Shown one piece after another: positions 25,648 through 34,454 of a DNA stretch of 64,000 nucleotides. This DNA is from Gammaproteobacteria bacterium (GTDB lineage: Bacteria > Pseudomonadota > Gammaproteobacteria > Pseudomonadales > Azotimanducaceae), in assembly GCA_021773565.1 (NCBI GenBank), contig JAJFJZ010000017.1, forward strand, positions 1-64,000, read 5' to 3'. How positions within the stretch are numbered: position 1 is the stretch's first letter; each line of letters begins with the position of its first letter. Made by a program: the position numbers and the translations under genes. A model generated the notes under the pieces. It did not search any database. It saw only the letters and a program-made list of their open reading frames with translations, and was not told where the DNA came from.

Positions 25648-26928
25648 CTATTCGAGAAACGCCATACTAATTGCAGGAATATAGGTAATCAGCAACAAGG
25701 CAACCAACAATACAAAAAAGAATGGCCAACTTGCACTATAGAGTTCGCTGACAGGTTTCTTAAACCGTGAGCTTGCTATAAAAAGGTTCATGCCTATCGG
25801 TGGTGTAAAATAGCCAATTTGCATATTCGCCAGAAAAATAATGCCCAGGTGTACCGGATGAATACCATAACTGGCGGCAATCGGTAACAGCATTGGCACA
25901 ATGATTACAATCGCTGAAAATACATCCAGAATTGCACCCAGAAACAAGAGCAAAATATTTAACAGAATCAGAAATGTTATCGCACTTTGCACATGCGACT
26001 GAATAAATTTTAGTAATTTTTGGGGTATCTCTGCGTCAACCAGATAGTTGGTAAATGCCAGAGCCATCCCCAGTATCAGTATTATTCCCCCAATCATGAC
26101 CATCGCTTCACGCATAATGCCAGGCAGATTTTTTAGGCTTACCTCTCGATAAACAAAAACTTCAACTGTGGTTACATACAATGCAGTTATAGCTGCTGCT
26201 TCAGAGATCGCAAAATAGCCACTATAAACACCCCCGAGAATTACGAAGGGTAGTGGCAGTTCCCAACGCGCAGCTTTTGCAGCACTGTAAAGGGCCGCTC
26301 CGGTAAAACCTATGCGAGGCACCTTTCCGCCCCTGTGCCGCCAAACGGTCCACAAGGACAATAGACCAATCATAAGTCCCGCCGGTAACAGACCAGCAAT
26401 AAACAAATCCTGTATCGCAAAAGACTCCACCGAGTCTGACTGTTGGGCAATCACACCATACAGAATCAATGGCAATGAGGGCGCCAGCAGCAATCCCAGG
26501 CTGCCAGACGTGGTAACAAGCCCAAGACTGAATTTTTCGTCGTAGCCACTTTTTCTAAGTGCGGGTAACAACAAAGCGCCAATTGCAACAATGGTCACAC
26601 CAGATGCTCCGGTTAGTGCGGTGAAAACTGCACACACCATAAAACCTACAATTGCCAAACCCGAGGGCATCCAGCCTACAAACCCCTGAGTGAGGGCTAC
26701 CAGACGTTCAGAGCTTTTCGACGCAGCCAATACGTAACCGGAAAAGGTAAACAGCGGCAGCGCTACCAGCATGGGGGTATCTGTGATTCGAAAAACCTCG
26801 ATCGCCACTACTGACAAATCAATATCGGCACTCAAAAAACCCAGCATCGCGGCGGCCATAACCACCACAAACAGAGGCATGCCAAAAAGTGCGCCCAAAA
26901 CAAGCAATATTACAGCCAGCGTAATCAT
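25648..26928 (-). CDS. TRAP transporter large permease (DctM type)
   Basis: 426 residues, about 12 hydrophobic helices, DctM family. The FTALTGASGVTIVAIGALLLPAL-type region in the first half and the IGYFTPPIGMNLF motif near the C-terminus are diagnostic. It drives sodium- or proton-coupled uptake of a substrate delivered by the binding protein. Its ATG overlaps the stop of the small permease (ATGA). It is convergent with the GGDEF-EAL gene. Confidence 0.9.
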   Translation of the reverse strand: MITLAVILLVLGALFGMPLFVVVMAAAMLGFLSADIDLSVVAIEVFRITDTPMLVALPLFTFSGYVLAASKSSERLVALTQGFVGWMPSGLAIVGFMVCAVFTALTGASGVTIVAIGALLLPALRKSGYDEKFSLGLVTTSGSLGLLLAPSLPLILYGVIAQQSDSVESFAIQDLFIAGLLPAGLMIGLLSLWTVWRHRGGKVPRIGFTGAALYSAAKAARWELPLPFVILGGVYSGYFAISEAAAITALYVTTVEVFVYREVSLKNLPGIMREAMVMIGGIILILGMALAFTNYLVDAEIPQKLLKFIQSHVQSAITFLILLNILLLFLGAILDVFSAIVIIVPMLLPIAASYGIHPVHLGIIFLANMQIGYFTPPIGMNLFIASSRFKKPVSELYSASWPFFFVLLVALLLITYIPAISMAFLE

Positions 26929-27395
26929 TGGGGTTGCCCCTCAAACCCCAGACTCTTAAGCAGATATCTAACTGCCATAAGAAACAGGGCTACCGGCATA
27001 ACCGCTTCGCAGACCCAGGCGGGCACTGAAGCGAAAGCGATTACCCCATCCAGATACTCGTAGCGCACAAATTCGAAGCTATTCCAGGCACCGACGAAAC
27101 ACAGCAGAGACGTAGTCAGGTGTAATAACCTTTGTTCCCAATATTGCCAGGACTCACTTAACAAACGAGAAAGAAAATCGATGCGGATATGCTCATCACT
27201 TCGGGAAGCTGCAAGCGCCCCAATCATAGCCACCCAGAATACGGTTACCCGCACATAGGCATCCGCCCAGACAATGCCCTCGTCAAAAAAATTGCGCATA
27301 CCTACCTGGTAAACAGCCAGCAACATCATGGATGCCAGCAAAAAGACCAATAATCCTGATTCCAGCTTTTGCAAGAGCTGGTCGAGTTTACTCAA
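26925..27395 (-). CDS. TRAP transporter small permease (DctQ type)
   Basis: 156 residues with four hydrophobic helices, as usual for DctQ. The QVGMRNFFDEGIVWADAYVR segment between helices 1 and 2 is the family hallmark. It forms the membrane complex with the DctM protein. It overlaps the preceding binding-protein gene by 8 bp and the following DctM gene by 4 bp. Confidence 0.88.
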   Translation of the reverse strand: MSKLDQLLQKLESGLLVFLLASMMLLAVYQVGMRNFFDEGIVWADAYVRVTVFWVAMIGALAASRSDEHIRIDFLSRLLSESWQYWEQRLLHLTTSLLCFVGAWNSFEFVRYEYLDGVIAFASVPAWVCEAVMPVALFLMAVRYLLKSLGFEGQPQ

Positions 27396-28434
27396 GTCCT
27401 GTACCGGTATCTGATGGATTAGCTGCTCTGTACACTTCCAGGTGACCTAACATGGTTTCATAAGCAGACCGTGTAACCGTGCCAGTCTTAACCAAATCTC
27501 GAACCGCGCCACCTGCAAGACCCCGCCATTCACTCACCTCATCCGCAGAGGGAAGTTTTTTCTGCAATCCCTGGTTCAACAAAGCCTGATAAGCTGATGC
27601 GTTATCCTTACGGCTTAGCCCGTCCACTGTAAGCGCATGTTGAGCCAGAATATTTCGCACAACCTTCTGGTCTTGTTCAGATATTTTTTCGAAGGACTTT
27701 TTTGAAACGGTAAAGATTCCATAAATATACAACAAAGGCAGATCAGTAATGTATTTAAGTTGCGTATGCCACTGCAAGGTAAGCGCTCCAACAGGCGGGA
27801 TGGCAACTGCATCTATTAAATCTGTCTGCAAACCTGGAAGCACATCGACAATAGTCAGCGGAATGGGCGTAATATCAAAAGCGGCAATGCCCTGAGCAGA
27901 ACCCGGATCATTATCAGGTATCCAAACCCGCGAATTCCTCGCATCCCCAACGCTGGTGATCGGCTTGATACTCATGGCGCGGGCAAAACCTACTTCCGGA
28001 AAACCAAACACAACGTAACCCTTGTCTTCGAGTCGTTGTGCCAATCCTGCGTCCATACGCGCCCTTACGTAGTCTACCTCTGCAAAATCTCTGAACACCA
28101 TGGGCAAACCATATAACTGTACGTCAGTCATTATGTTGGTTAATGAGCTGGAGGCGACGGCGCCGCCATGCAACTGACCAACACGCATTTTTCTGAGTAT
28201 GGCCTTGTCATCGCCCATAACGCCACCGGGATAAAACTTGAACTTCACGCGCCCCTCAGTGGCTTCGGCTATTTCTGCCGCACGCACCCGCATGCCCTTC
28301 ACCCAGGCGGAGCTGTCAGGCGACACGGTAGCAATCTTGAAGGTAAACGCCTGCACCGGGCTACAATACAAAATTAGTACTGTTAATATCGGGATAAGTA
28401 GCCGCCTGATCACGGCATGGTTATTATTTGTCAC
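27388..28434 (-). CDS. TRAP transporter substrate-binding protein (DctP family)
   Basis: 348 residues with a Sec signal peptide ending near PVQA (about 28). The mature part starts FTFKIATVSPDSSAWVKGM, typical for DctP. The usual Arg of the carboxylate site may be R in GFARAMSIKP or NSRVWIP. It is followed by the Q and M genes and preceded by a TatT lipoprotein, so it belongs to the tetratricopeptide-associated (TPAT) subclass, whose Treponema pallidum member was linked to hydrophobic ligands rather than C4-dicarboxylates. Confidence 0.88.
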   Translation of the reverse strand: MTNNNHAVIRRLLIPILTVLILYCSPVQAFTFKIATVSPDSSAWVKGMRVRAAEIAEATEGRVKFKFYPGGVMGDDKAILRKMRVGQLHGGAVASSSLTNIMTDVQLYGLPMVFRDFAEVDYVRARMDAGLAQRLEDKGYVVFGFPEVGFARAMSIKPITSVGDARNSRVWIPDNDPGSAQGIAAFDITPIPLTIVDVLPGLQTDLIDAVAIPPVGALTLQWHTQLKYITDLPLLYIYGIFTVSKKSFEKISEQDQKVVRNILAQHALTVDGLSRKDNASAYQALLNQGLQKKLPSADEVSEWRGLAGGAVRDLVKTGTVTRSAYETMLGHLEVYRAANPSDTGTGLE

Positions 28435-28445
28435 AATATGTTCCT

Positions 28446-29396
28446 TTAAAAGTAATCTGCTGATGAGTCCAGCAGCTTTTGTGCCTGTAATTGTGCCACC
28501 TTGTTTAAGAGCGTAAGTCCCTCAACTTCGGGATTACCCGCCAGAACCTCGTTCAGTAAATTGTCATGTAATTCCTGGTCAAATACCAATCGAGCATATT
28601 GTTGCGCGTAGATGACCTTGCTTAACATGTGCGTTCCACCGGACAACTCCACCGCACGCTCAAAGTGTACTCGACCAAGTTCCGGGCGCCCCCCCAGAGC
28701 AGGGGGAAGAATGGTCTCAAATACACCCAGATACATCTGTGGTCCGCCATAGTCATAGGACTCATCGAGTGTGTTAATACGCGTCATCAATGTTTTAACC
28801 CGGCTTAATTCTGCGATGGCGTTCCAGTCATCACTGTGGGCCTGAATCCATCCCGCCCAACTGGTTGCTAACGAGTAAGTAATGGGCACCTGAGCCGGTT
28901 TTATTTTGGCAACCCATCGTTCAAAGTCTTCAAAAGGCTGTCTACGTGGGTTACAGGCTGCTTTTATTTCTACGCACGCAGCCCGTTGTGCATAACTGAA
29001 GGATTTTTCACTGAACGCGCGTATGCGCCCCTCATCTTCGATGAATGCTGCAGCATAGGCAGAGTTTAATGAGGCTGCCGCTCCCAGCAAACTAACATTA
29101 TCCGGAGACTGTTGCACCAGGCCGTCCAACAGTATCAGGTAAGCCGGAGCACCTTCACGCACCACTTCCAGATCATCATTATTTAATATCGCGGTGGACA
29201 ATCCGTCTGCCAGGTTGGCGGTAACGGACGAAAGCACCGTCGAACAGGCCGAGCTGAGCAAAATTGCAAGGCTCGCAATGATCGCCGCACTAAAACGCGC
29301 ACTAATGGCCAGGAACTGCCCTGAAAGCGTAGAACGAGCAGATAAATTGATAGGCGAAAAAGTTAAGTGCATGATATTTATAAAGATAATCCTCAC
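28446..29396 (-). CDS. TRAP-associated TPR lipoprotein (TatT family)
   Basis: Up to 316 residues; the true start may be the ATG eight codons in, at 29372. The lipobox LLSSAC puts the lipidated Cys near residue 51, after an unusually long signal region. The mature part is all-helical with TPR-like pairs, and YDYGGPQMYLGV plus RPELGRVHFERAVELS match TatT proteins. In T. pallidum, TatT forms a trimer that docks the DctP-type binding protein. Here it lies 11 bp upstream of that gene, so a periplasmic TatT-DctP complex is likely. Confidence 0.8.
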   Translation of the reverse strand: MRIIFINIMHLTFSPINLSARSTLSGQFLAISARFSAAIIASLAILLSSACSTVLSSVTANLADGLSTAILNNDDLEVVREGAPAYLILLDGLVQQSPDNVSLLGAAASLNSAYAAAFIEDEGRIRAFSEKSFSYAQRAACVEIKAACNPRRQPFEDFERWVAKIKPAQVPITYSLATSWAGWIQAHSDDWNAIAELSRVKTLMTRINTLDESYDYGGPQMYLGVFETILPPALGGRPELGRVHFERAVELSGGTHMLSKVIYAQQYARLVFDQELHDNLLNEVLAGNPEVEGLTLLNKVAQLQAQKLLDSSADYF

Positions 29397-29503
29397 AACG
29401 TGCTCACGAACCAGCCATTTAACCGATTCGGCACCTTCAAATCAACACGGTTATTATTGCACTCCCGGCAAGCATAGCAATGCAGCAGACAGGCGGGCCT
29501 GGG

Positions 29504-30091
29504 CTATCTCCCGACTTCCGCTTTCAGTTGCTCATAAACCGTTTTTAGGGCAGGCCTGCGCTTGTAGCCCTGGTCGGCAAATTTAGCCTGGATAAGCTGT
29601 TCGGCGTCCAGATACATTATACCCGGATAAGGTATTCCGTAAGCTCTGTGACCCGGTTCGTAATCCTTGTTAAGAATATCAAAAGCCACTACATGCCTGG
29701 CCTTTTCATCTCTTAACAAAGGATAGGGCAATACTTGTGCTTTCGAAAAAGACTTAAGCACGGAGAGATCATCGTAGGTCATGGCTACCACTCCAATCCC
29801 CAATTCGTTAAATTGTTTTGTCCATTCTGACAGCTCGACCAGCTGGCGTTGACAATAAGGTCACCAATCTGCCGAGCGATTAAAAAAGACCAGCAAACCA
29901 TATTCAAGGCTCAAATCTTCAAATGATCGGGGGCTACCCTGGGCGTCCAGCGCTGAAATAGCCGGGGCTTTGCTGCCAATTGGCAATCCCCAGCTGTCAA
30001 CATAAGCCTGTTTTGTTTCTGCACTACTCATTGAGCAAAGAAACATCACAAACAGTGCTAAAACCCCGGTTTGTACAACGCTATTTTTCAT
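29504..30091 (-). CDS. Selenocysteine-containing redoxin (TGA read through)
   Basis: The frame is 195 residues long if the TGA at 29863-29861 is read as selenocysteine (residue 77). A signal peptide ends near SSA (residue 24); the rest has a peroxiredoxin/thioredoxin fold (IGSKAPAISALDAQG). The site reads ADW-Sec-PYC: the first Cys of a WCPYC redox motif is replaced and Cys80 is kept. The frame stays open to TAG with conserved redoxin features on both sides (LGIGVVAMTYDD, YGIPYPGIMYL). A hairpin with a GGTC loop follows the TGA at the right distance. The ATG overlaps the stop of the CHAD-like gene (ATGA). The alternative is a nonsense-mutated pseudogene, which I consider less likely. Confidence 0.85.
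29831..29860 (-). promoter_or_regulatory. Candidate bacterial SECIS element
   Basis: On the minus strand, 15 nt after the TGA, CAGCT-GGTCG-AGCTG forms a 5-bp stem with a 5-nt loop (29845-29831). The E. coli fdhF SECIS has a GGUC apical loop about 18 nt after its UGA, which SelB recognises. The match in loop sequence and spacing supports selenocysteine insertion at the TGA. Confidence 0.75.
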
Positions 30092-31140
30092 TGGTTTTCC
30101 GGTAATTGGTGAGACTCCGATTCATCTTTTTTGCAAGCCACGGATACGAAAGCCAAATAGGCTTTTGGGCTTTGACTAAAGATGCACTCATATAGTTTCA
30201 CCTGGCGCAAAATTAGTTTGTTTTGTTGGTCATGTAATTCCCGCAGCAACTTAGCCGGAATTTTTTTAGCAGGGGATACTGCTTCAGCCTCTTCCTCGAC
30301 AGCTTCGCGGCTTTGCGCATCTCGCGCTAGTTCCGTTTCCAGCTGATCCTTAAGCCGCGCTAAAAGCTGCCCTCTGGTCTGACACTGCTTCAATCGAATG
30401 AGGTACCAGTTGCGTTCGCGCCCGGCTTCACCCAGGCTTTTTTCCACCTGCAGTAGCTGGTGCCACATGCCATTAACCTTTCGTTGCCAACTGTTCCACT
30501 TTTTTTGCGGAAGCTGTTCCTGCAATACTGGCAAATTGCGCAAGCTGACGTTAATGGGACCCGGGCCTTTTGTCGGAAACAGGCTGCGCGGGTAGGTTAA
30601 AACTTTGTTGCCTATGGCCTGACACTTTATGTAGCGACGCAGAAAGCGTGAAAGTATTTTTTTGTTTGCCTTATGGGCCTCATCCACCATTTCGGGTTGA
30701 AGCGCACGCCAGCATCGGGATTCCTCCTGCAACAGCAAGGACATAGCTTCTACATCCAGATAGTGGTTGTCCGCTTCTTTTTGTAACTGTTGTTGTAATG
30801 TGGAGAGCAGAGCTGTGGACTTTACAGAGTTACTTTTTAGCAGAAAATTATCCACCAATTCGAGCAAGGCATTACGGTCGATCTCAGCGGCCAACATCAG
30901 CTTAAGGGCTGTTAATCTTTGCTTTGCGTTACGGTATTTTCTTGATCCAAGCACAGGCCGTATTAGATACCAGCAGGCACTCAAGCCATCCAGTTTGTTG
31001 AGCAAATCGGCAATTGCATCCGGTGGAAATTGGCAAGCCAGACCGGGGGAGAGTTCCACATCACGTGACAGAATTATTCGCAGGCATTCACTGTTTCGAT
31101 GCAGCGCAGACGTGATTAGCTGTTTATACAGATTCATCAC
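30088..31140 (-). CDS. Divergent CHAD-like helical protein
   Basis: 350 residues, entirely helical and strongly charged, starting at the ATG at 31137 or the GTG before it. The segment ending LIRPVLGSRKYRNAKQRLTA followed by IDRNALLELVDNFL resembles the second helical repeat of CHAD domains, which bind polyphosphate. However, I do not see the conserved His residues that name the domain, so this is a tentative and divergent assignment. A coiled-coil-like stretch lies at about 225-300, with an Ala/Glu-rich linker. It is coupled by ATGA overlap to the selenoprotein gene downstream and follows slyX. Confidence 0.4.
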   Translation of the reverse strand: MMNLYKQLITSALHRNSECLRIILSRDVELSPGLACQFPPDAIADLLNKLDGLSACWYLIRPVLGSRKYRNAKQRLTALKLMLAAEIDRNALLELVDNFLLKSNSVKSTALLSTLQQQLQKEADNHYLDVEAMSLLLQEESRCWRALQPEMVDEAHKANKKILSRFLRRYIKCQAIGNKVLTYPRSLFPTKGPGPINVSLRNLPVLQEQLPQKKWNSWQRKVNGMWHQLLQVEKSLGEAGRERNWYLIRLKQCQTRGQLLARLKDQLETELARDAQSREAVEEEAEAVSPAKKIPAKLLRELHDQQNKLILRQVKLYECIFSQSPKAYLAFVSVACKKDESESHQLPENQ

Positions 31141-31166
31141 ATTATATTACGTCAATCAGGATGGCC

Positions 31167-31400
31167 TTAGTAGTGCGGAGGTGGTTCATCATCCAGTTGC
31201 GTGGCCACAGATGCACCTCCCGAATCGGCCCCTTTCAGTTTTTCTGCTATCAGGTTTAATGAGGCTTCCAGCCGATCCAGTTGCTTTTGTTGTTGACTGA
31301 CGATGCTATTTAACTGGTCTATCAGGTCGTCCTGAAAGGCCAGTCGTGTCTCCAGTTCGATAATCCATGGGTCCTGCGGATCTGAGATGTCTTTACCCAT
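31167..31400 (-). CDS. slyX: SlyX family protein
   Basis: 77 residues. It is a classic SlyX: acidic N-terminus, LETRLAFQDDLIDQLN coiled coil with QQQKQLDRLE, and the C-terminal PPPHY. It is probably a dimeric coiled coil; its role is unknown despite wide occurrence in Gammaproteobacteria. The start is the ATG at 31400, overlapping the permease stop by 8 bp. Confidence 0.92.
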   Translation of the reverse strand: MGKDISDPQDPWIIELETRLAFQDDLIDQLNSIVSQQQKQLDRLEASLNLIAEKLKGADSGGASVATQLDDEPPPHY

Positions 31401-32706
31401 CAAATTTGCGTCCAAAAAATTTAGTCGCCCAATAAAAGACAAAACCGGCACCGATAATAGCCATACCTGACAAGCCTTCTGCAGGTTTGTGTATCAGCGT
31501 ATAAGTTAGCGTCCAGCCACTTAAGGCTAAAAAAACCAGGGGTGTAACGGGAAAGCCCCAAGCCTTGAACGGACGTGGAAAATCGGCTCTGGTCCAGCGC
31601 AGCACAAATATTCCAGCGACCGTAAATATAGTATTAACCCCCAAAGTGAAGCCGGCAAATACCAGGATGGACTCAAAGGAGGCAGTAAGAATAAAAGTGA
31701 GGGTGAGCAAGGCCTGAATCCAGATCGCAATCGCAGGCACGCCATGGGCATTTGTTTGTCCCATTTTTTTAAACACGGGAAAGTCTTCGCCAATGACCTG
31801 TAACACTCTTGGGCCAGCAAGCACCATGGCACTCACTGTGGAAATGAGTAGCAGTGACAACAACACGCCCATAATCGCAGCCCCAATCTCGCCGAAAACA
31901 TGTTGAGCTGCCACGTAACCCACCTCCACCTTGCCCACCATGTCCTCTATTGGCGCAACATACATGAAGGTAAAATTCAGCATGACATACATAATAGTTA
32001 CTGCGGCCGTACTGAGTACCAGAATGCGCGGTAAATTCTTTTGGGGTTCATCCAGCTCACCACTTAAATAAGTGGCAGCATTCCAGCCGGTATACGCATA
32101 GTTTACATAGATCAGGGACACTGCAAACGCTGCACTCCCCATCAAGGCAGTATCGCCACTTGAGGGCAGGAAGTTGACGTTTTGAGGTACATCAATTAGA
32201 AACCAGGACAAGATACAAAAACCGAATATCAACGCAATTTTAACTACTGTAAAGACGCCCTGAAGATCAGCACTGTTTTTACGGGACGTTGCGTGCACAG
32301 TAGTTAACACGACTACCAGCACACAGGCGAGCCAGGTTGGGGAGAGTACGGGGAACACGGAACCCAGGTACTTGCCAAAGGTGATGGCAGCGAGTGCGGT
32401 GGGAGCAGCAAAACCGATAGTGGCTGATACCCAGCCTGACACGAACCCGGCACTGGGATGGTAAATTTCACTCAAAAAATTATATTCGCCACCCGAGCGC
32501 GGAAACATGGCCCCCAATTCGGCATACACCAGGGCTCCGCAAACGGCCATAACACCGCCCACCGTCCATAACATTAAAATGACAAACCCTGATTGAATAT
32601 CAAGCAGTTGAAATCCCAGACTGGTGAACACTCCCGTACCAATCATATTGGCGACTACCACTGCCATGGCCACACGCGGCGTAAATTTGAACGTTTTGAT
32701 ATTCAT
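31393..32706 (-). CDS. APC family amino acid permease
   Basis: 437 residues, 12 predicted helices. The helix 1 motif MIGTGVFTSLG is the unwound substrate-binding stretch of APC transporters, and helix 2-3 contains ELGAMFPRSGGEYNF. It imports an amino acid or amine; the specificity is not visible. It overlaps the upstream GNAT gene by 4 bp (ATGA) and the downstream slyX by 8 bp, so the cluster is one operon. Confidence 0.88.
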   Translation of the reverse strand: MNIKTFKFTPRVAMAVVVANMIGTGVFTSLGFQLLDIQSGFVILMLWTVGGVMAVCGALVYAELGAMFPRSGGEYNFLSEIYHPSAGFVSGWVSATIGFAAPTALAAITFGKYLGSVFPVLSPTWLACVLVVVLTTVHATSRKNSADLQGVFTVVKIALIFGFCILSWFLIDVPQNVNFLPSSGDTALMGSAAFAVSLIYVNYAYTGWNAATYLSGELDEPQKNLPRILVLSTAAVTIMYVMLNFTFMYVAPIEDMVGKVEVGYVAAQHVFGEIGAAIMGVLLSLLLISTVSAMVLAGPRVLQVIGEDFPVFKKMGQTNAHGVPAIAIWIQALLTLTFILTASFESILVFAGFTLGVNTIFTVAGIFVLRWTRADFPRPFKAWGFPVTPLVFLALSGWTLTYTLIHKPAEGLSGMAIIGAGFVFYWATKFFGRKFDG

Positions 32707-33308
32707 CCGCTGTTTTGATGCACCATCAGTTTATATTGCAGCCCGTTTTTAACAGAGCTCCATTCGCATTCAATGATAGAAAACACCACCGTATCTCTCA
32801 GCGAGCCGTCGGCAGTACGCTGATGATTTCGTAATATGCCATCCTGTTTTGCACCCAGACGGGCAATCGCAGTACGCGAAGCCTGGTTATGCCAGTGGGT
32901 TCGAAATTCAACCGCTATGGCCCCAAGGGATTCGAACGCATGGCCCAGTAACAATAGTTTGGACTCGGTGTTTACAGCAGATCGCTGAACACTTTTTCTA
33001 TACCAGGTATAACCGATTTCCAGGCGCTGATTAATTTCATCAATATTAAAATACCGGGAGCAGCCTACCAACTGGCCGGTAGATTTAAGGCGTACTACAA
33101 AAGCCAGTGCCCCTTCCGATGCGCGCATACCCAGAGCGGTTTCAATATAGTCCACTACCGTTTCCGGTGATGGTATGTGTGTGTACCACAAACGCCATAA
33201 CTCACCGTCCTTAACAGCTTCCGTCATTTCTGCTGCATGTTCAAGACCCAGTGGCTCAAGCATTACATGCTCGCCCTGTAACTCCACAGGCTGTATCCAA
33301 CGCGTCAC
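32703..33308 (-). CDS. GNAT N-acetyltransferase, RimJ-like
   Basis: About 201 residues from a GTG at 33308 that has AGGAGAG seven bases upstream; the longer TTG start at 33338 lacks this. Fold elements: LEPLGLEHAAEMTEAV, VVRLKSTGQLVGCSRYFNID, RLEIGYTWYRKSVQRSAVN, then HWHNQASRTAIARLGAKQDG. The acetyl-CoA loop usually reads RxxGxG/A and is degenerate here (RKSVQRSAVN). The substrate may be a protein N-terminus or a small amine. It is first in the operon with the APC permease. Confidence 0.8.
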   Translation of the reverse strand: MTRWIQPVELQGEHVMLEPLGLEHAAEMTEAVKDGELWRLWYTHIPSPETVVDYIETALGMRASEGALAFVVRLKSTGQLVGCSRYFNIDEINQRLEIGYTWYRKSVQRSAVNTESKLLLLGHAFESLGAIAVEFRTHWHNQASRTAIARLGAKQDGILRNHQRTADGSLRDTVVFSIIECEWSSVKNGLQYKLMVHQNSG

Positions 33309-33350
33309 TGCCCTACTCTCCTCAATCGAACTACCCAATACCAGTCTGGC

Positions 33351-34400
33351 TTAATCAACCGCCTTAATAAAGTCGATCAGGCCGGTAAAATAGGTTTGCT
33401 GGTCATCGTACATGGCAAAGTGACTGCCATTGGGGCAATACAGATACTCTGCATTGGGAATTTCTTCTGCCATCCAGCGCATATGTGCAGGATCCATGGT
33501 GTCGTGTTCAGCGCCAATCACCAGAGTGGGTACAGTGATACTGGAAATATCCTGGCTTCGATCCCAGAATTCGAGTATTCCGGATGCGCCAAATTCACTG
33601 GGACCTTGCATCGGCACATACACTTCGGGGTTCATATTGTTCAGCGTGCGTAAAACCGGCTCTGGCCAGTCTGCCATTGGTGCACGCAATACATGTTGCG
33701 GATAATAGTGTGTATTCACCAGCTCGCCGTAGCGCGGGTTATCAAAATCCCTGGCAGCTTCCAGGGCACGAATTTCGGCAAGTACCTGCGGATCAAGCGC
33801 TGGCCCCAACACTTCGGCGGCATATTTAACATAGGCCGGAATACTGGCCATCATATTCGAGATTATCAATGCCTTCAGATTGGACTGATACTTAAGCGCA
33901 TATTCCATCCCCAAAATGCCGCCCCATGAATGCCCGAACAAGTAGAAGTTACTGCTATCCAGGCCCAGAGCCACCCGCACCTGTTCTACCTCTTCCACAA
34001 AGCGATCTGTGGTAAGCAGTCTTGGGTCGTTAGGCTGATCGCTAAAGTGCGAACCCAGTTGATCATAGTAGTAATATTCAATACCGGCTGCGGGAAAGAA
34101 ACTGTCGAAGGCTTCATATCCTTCATGATTCATTCCAGGACCCCCATGCAGTATCAGGACCTTTTTGTCAGGATTGTTACCCACCCGCTTGGTCCACACC
34201 TGAAAATCGCCCAATTCAGTGCTGATAGTAATCATGCGCGCTCCACCACTGTTAGCATCTGGTCTGCCTGTGTTGTCATAATAGTCAGCATTTGCAGAAT
34301 CGGTTTGCGCGGGTTGTGCAGTTTGGGTTTTTGGACCGCCGCAAGCAGCGAGTAACAGGCAAGCCAGGGCTAACCCGGCAAAATTTGCAGACTTTAACAT
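33351..34400 (-). CDS. Lipoprotein alpha/beta hydrolase (proline iminopeptidase type)
   Basis: 349 residues. The lipobox LLLAAC (Cys20) is followed by a Gln/Ala/Asp-rich linker to about residue 55. The hydrolase domain shows the oxyanion HGGPG motif, the nucleophile elbow GHSWGG, Asp in GAEHDTMDP and His in NGSHFAMY: a full triad. HGGPG plus GHSWGG is the S33 proline iminopeptidase/tricorn-interacting peptidase pattern, so it probably trims N-terminal residues from peptides at the cell surface or in the periplasm. Related enzymes act on amino acid amides. Confidence 0.85.
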   Translation of the reverse strand: MLKSANFAGLALACLLLAACGGPKTQTAQPAQTDSANADYYDNTGRPDANSGGARMITISTELGDFQVWTKRVGNNPDKKVLILHGGPGMNHEGYEAFDSFFPAAGIEYYYYDQLGSHFSDQPNDPRLLTTDRFVEEVEQVRVALGLDSSNFYLFGHSWGGILGMEYALKYQSNLKALIISNMMASIPAYVKYAAEVLGPALDPQVLAEIRALEAARDFDNPRYGELVNTHYYPQHVLRAPMADWPEPVLRTLNNMNPEVYVPMQGPSEFGASGILEFWDRSQDISSITVPTLVIGAEHDTMDPAHMRWMAEEIPNAEYLYCPNGSHFAMYDDQQTYFTGLIDFIKAVD

Positions 34401-34454
34401 TGTGCTTTCTCCTAAATTTGTGAGGATAAATACCTGATTATTGTGAGCGCATAC

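Noticed and set aside
29504-30091. Nonsense-mutated pseudogene explanation for the redoxin
   Set aside because: The stop is exactly at a redox Cys position, is TGA, is followed by a SECIS-like hairpin, and no other lesion is present.
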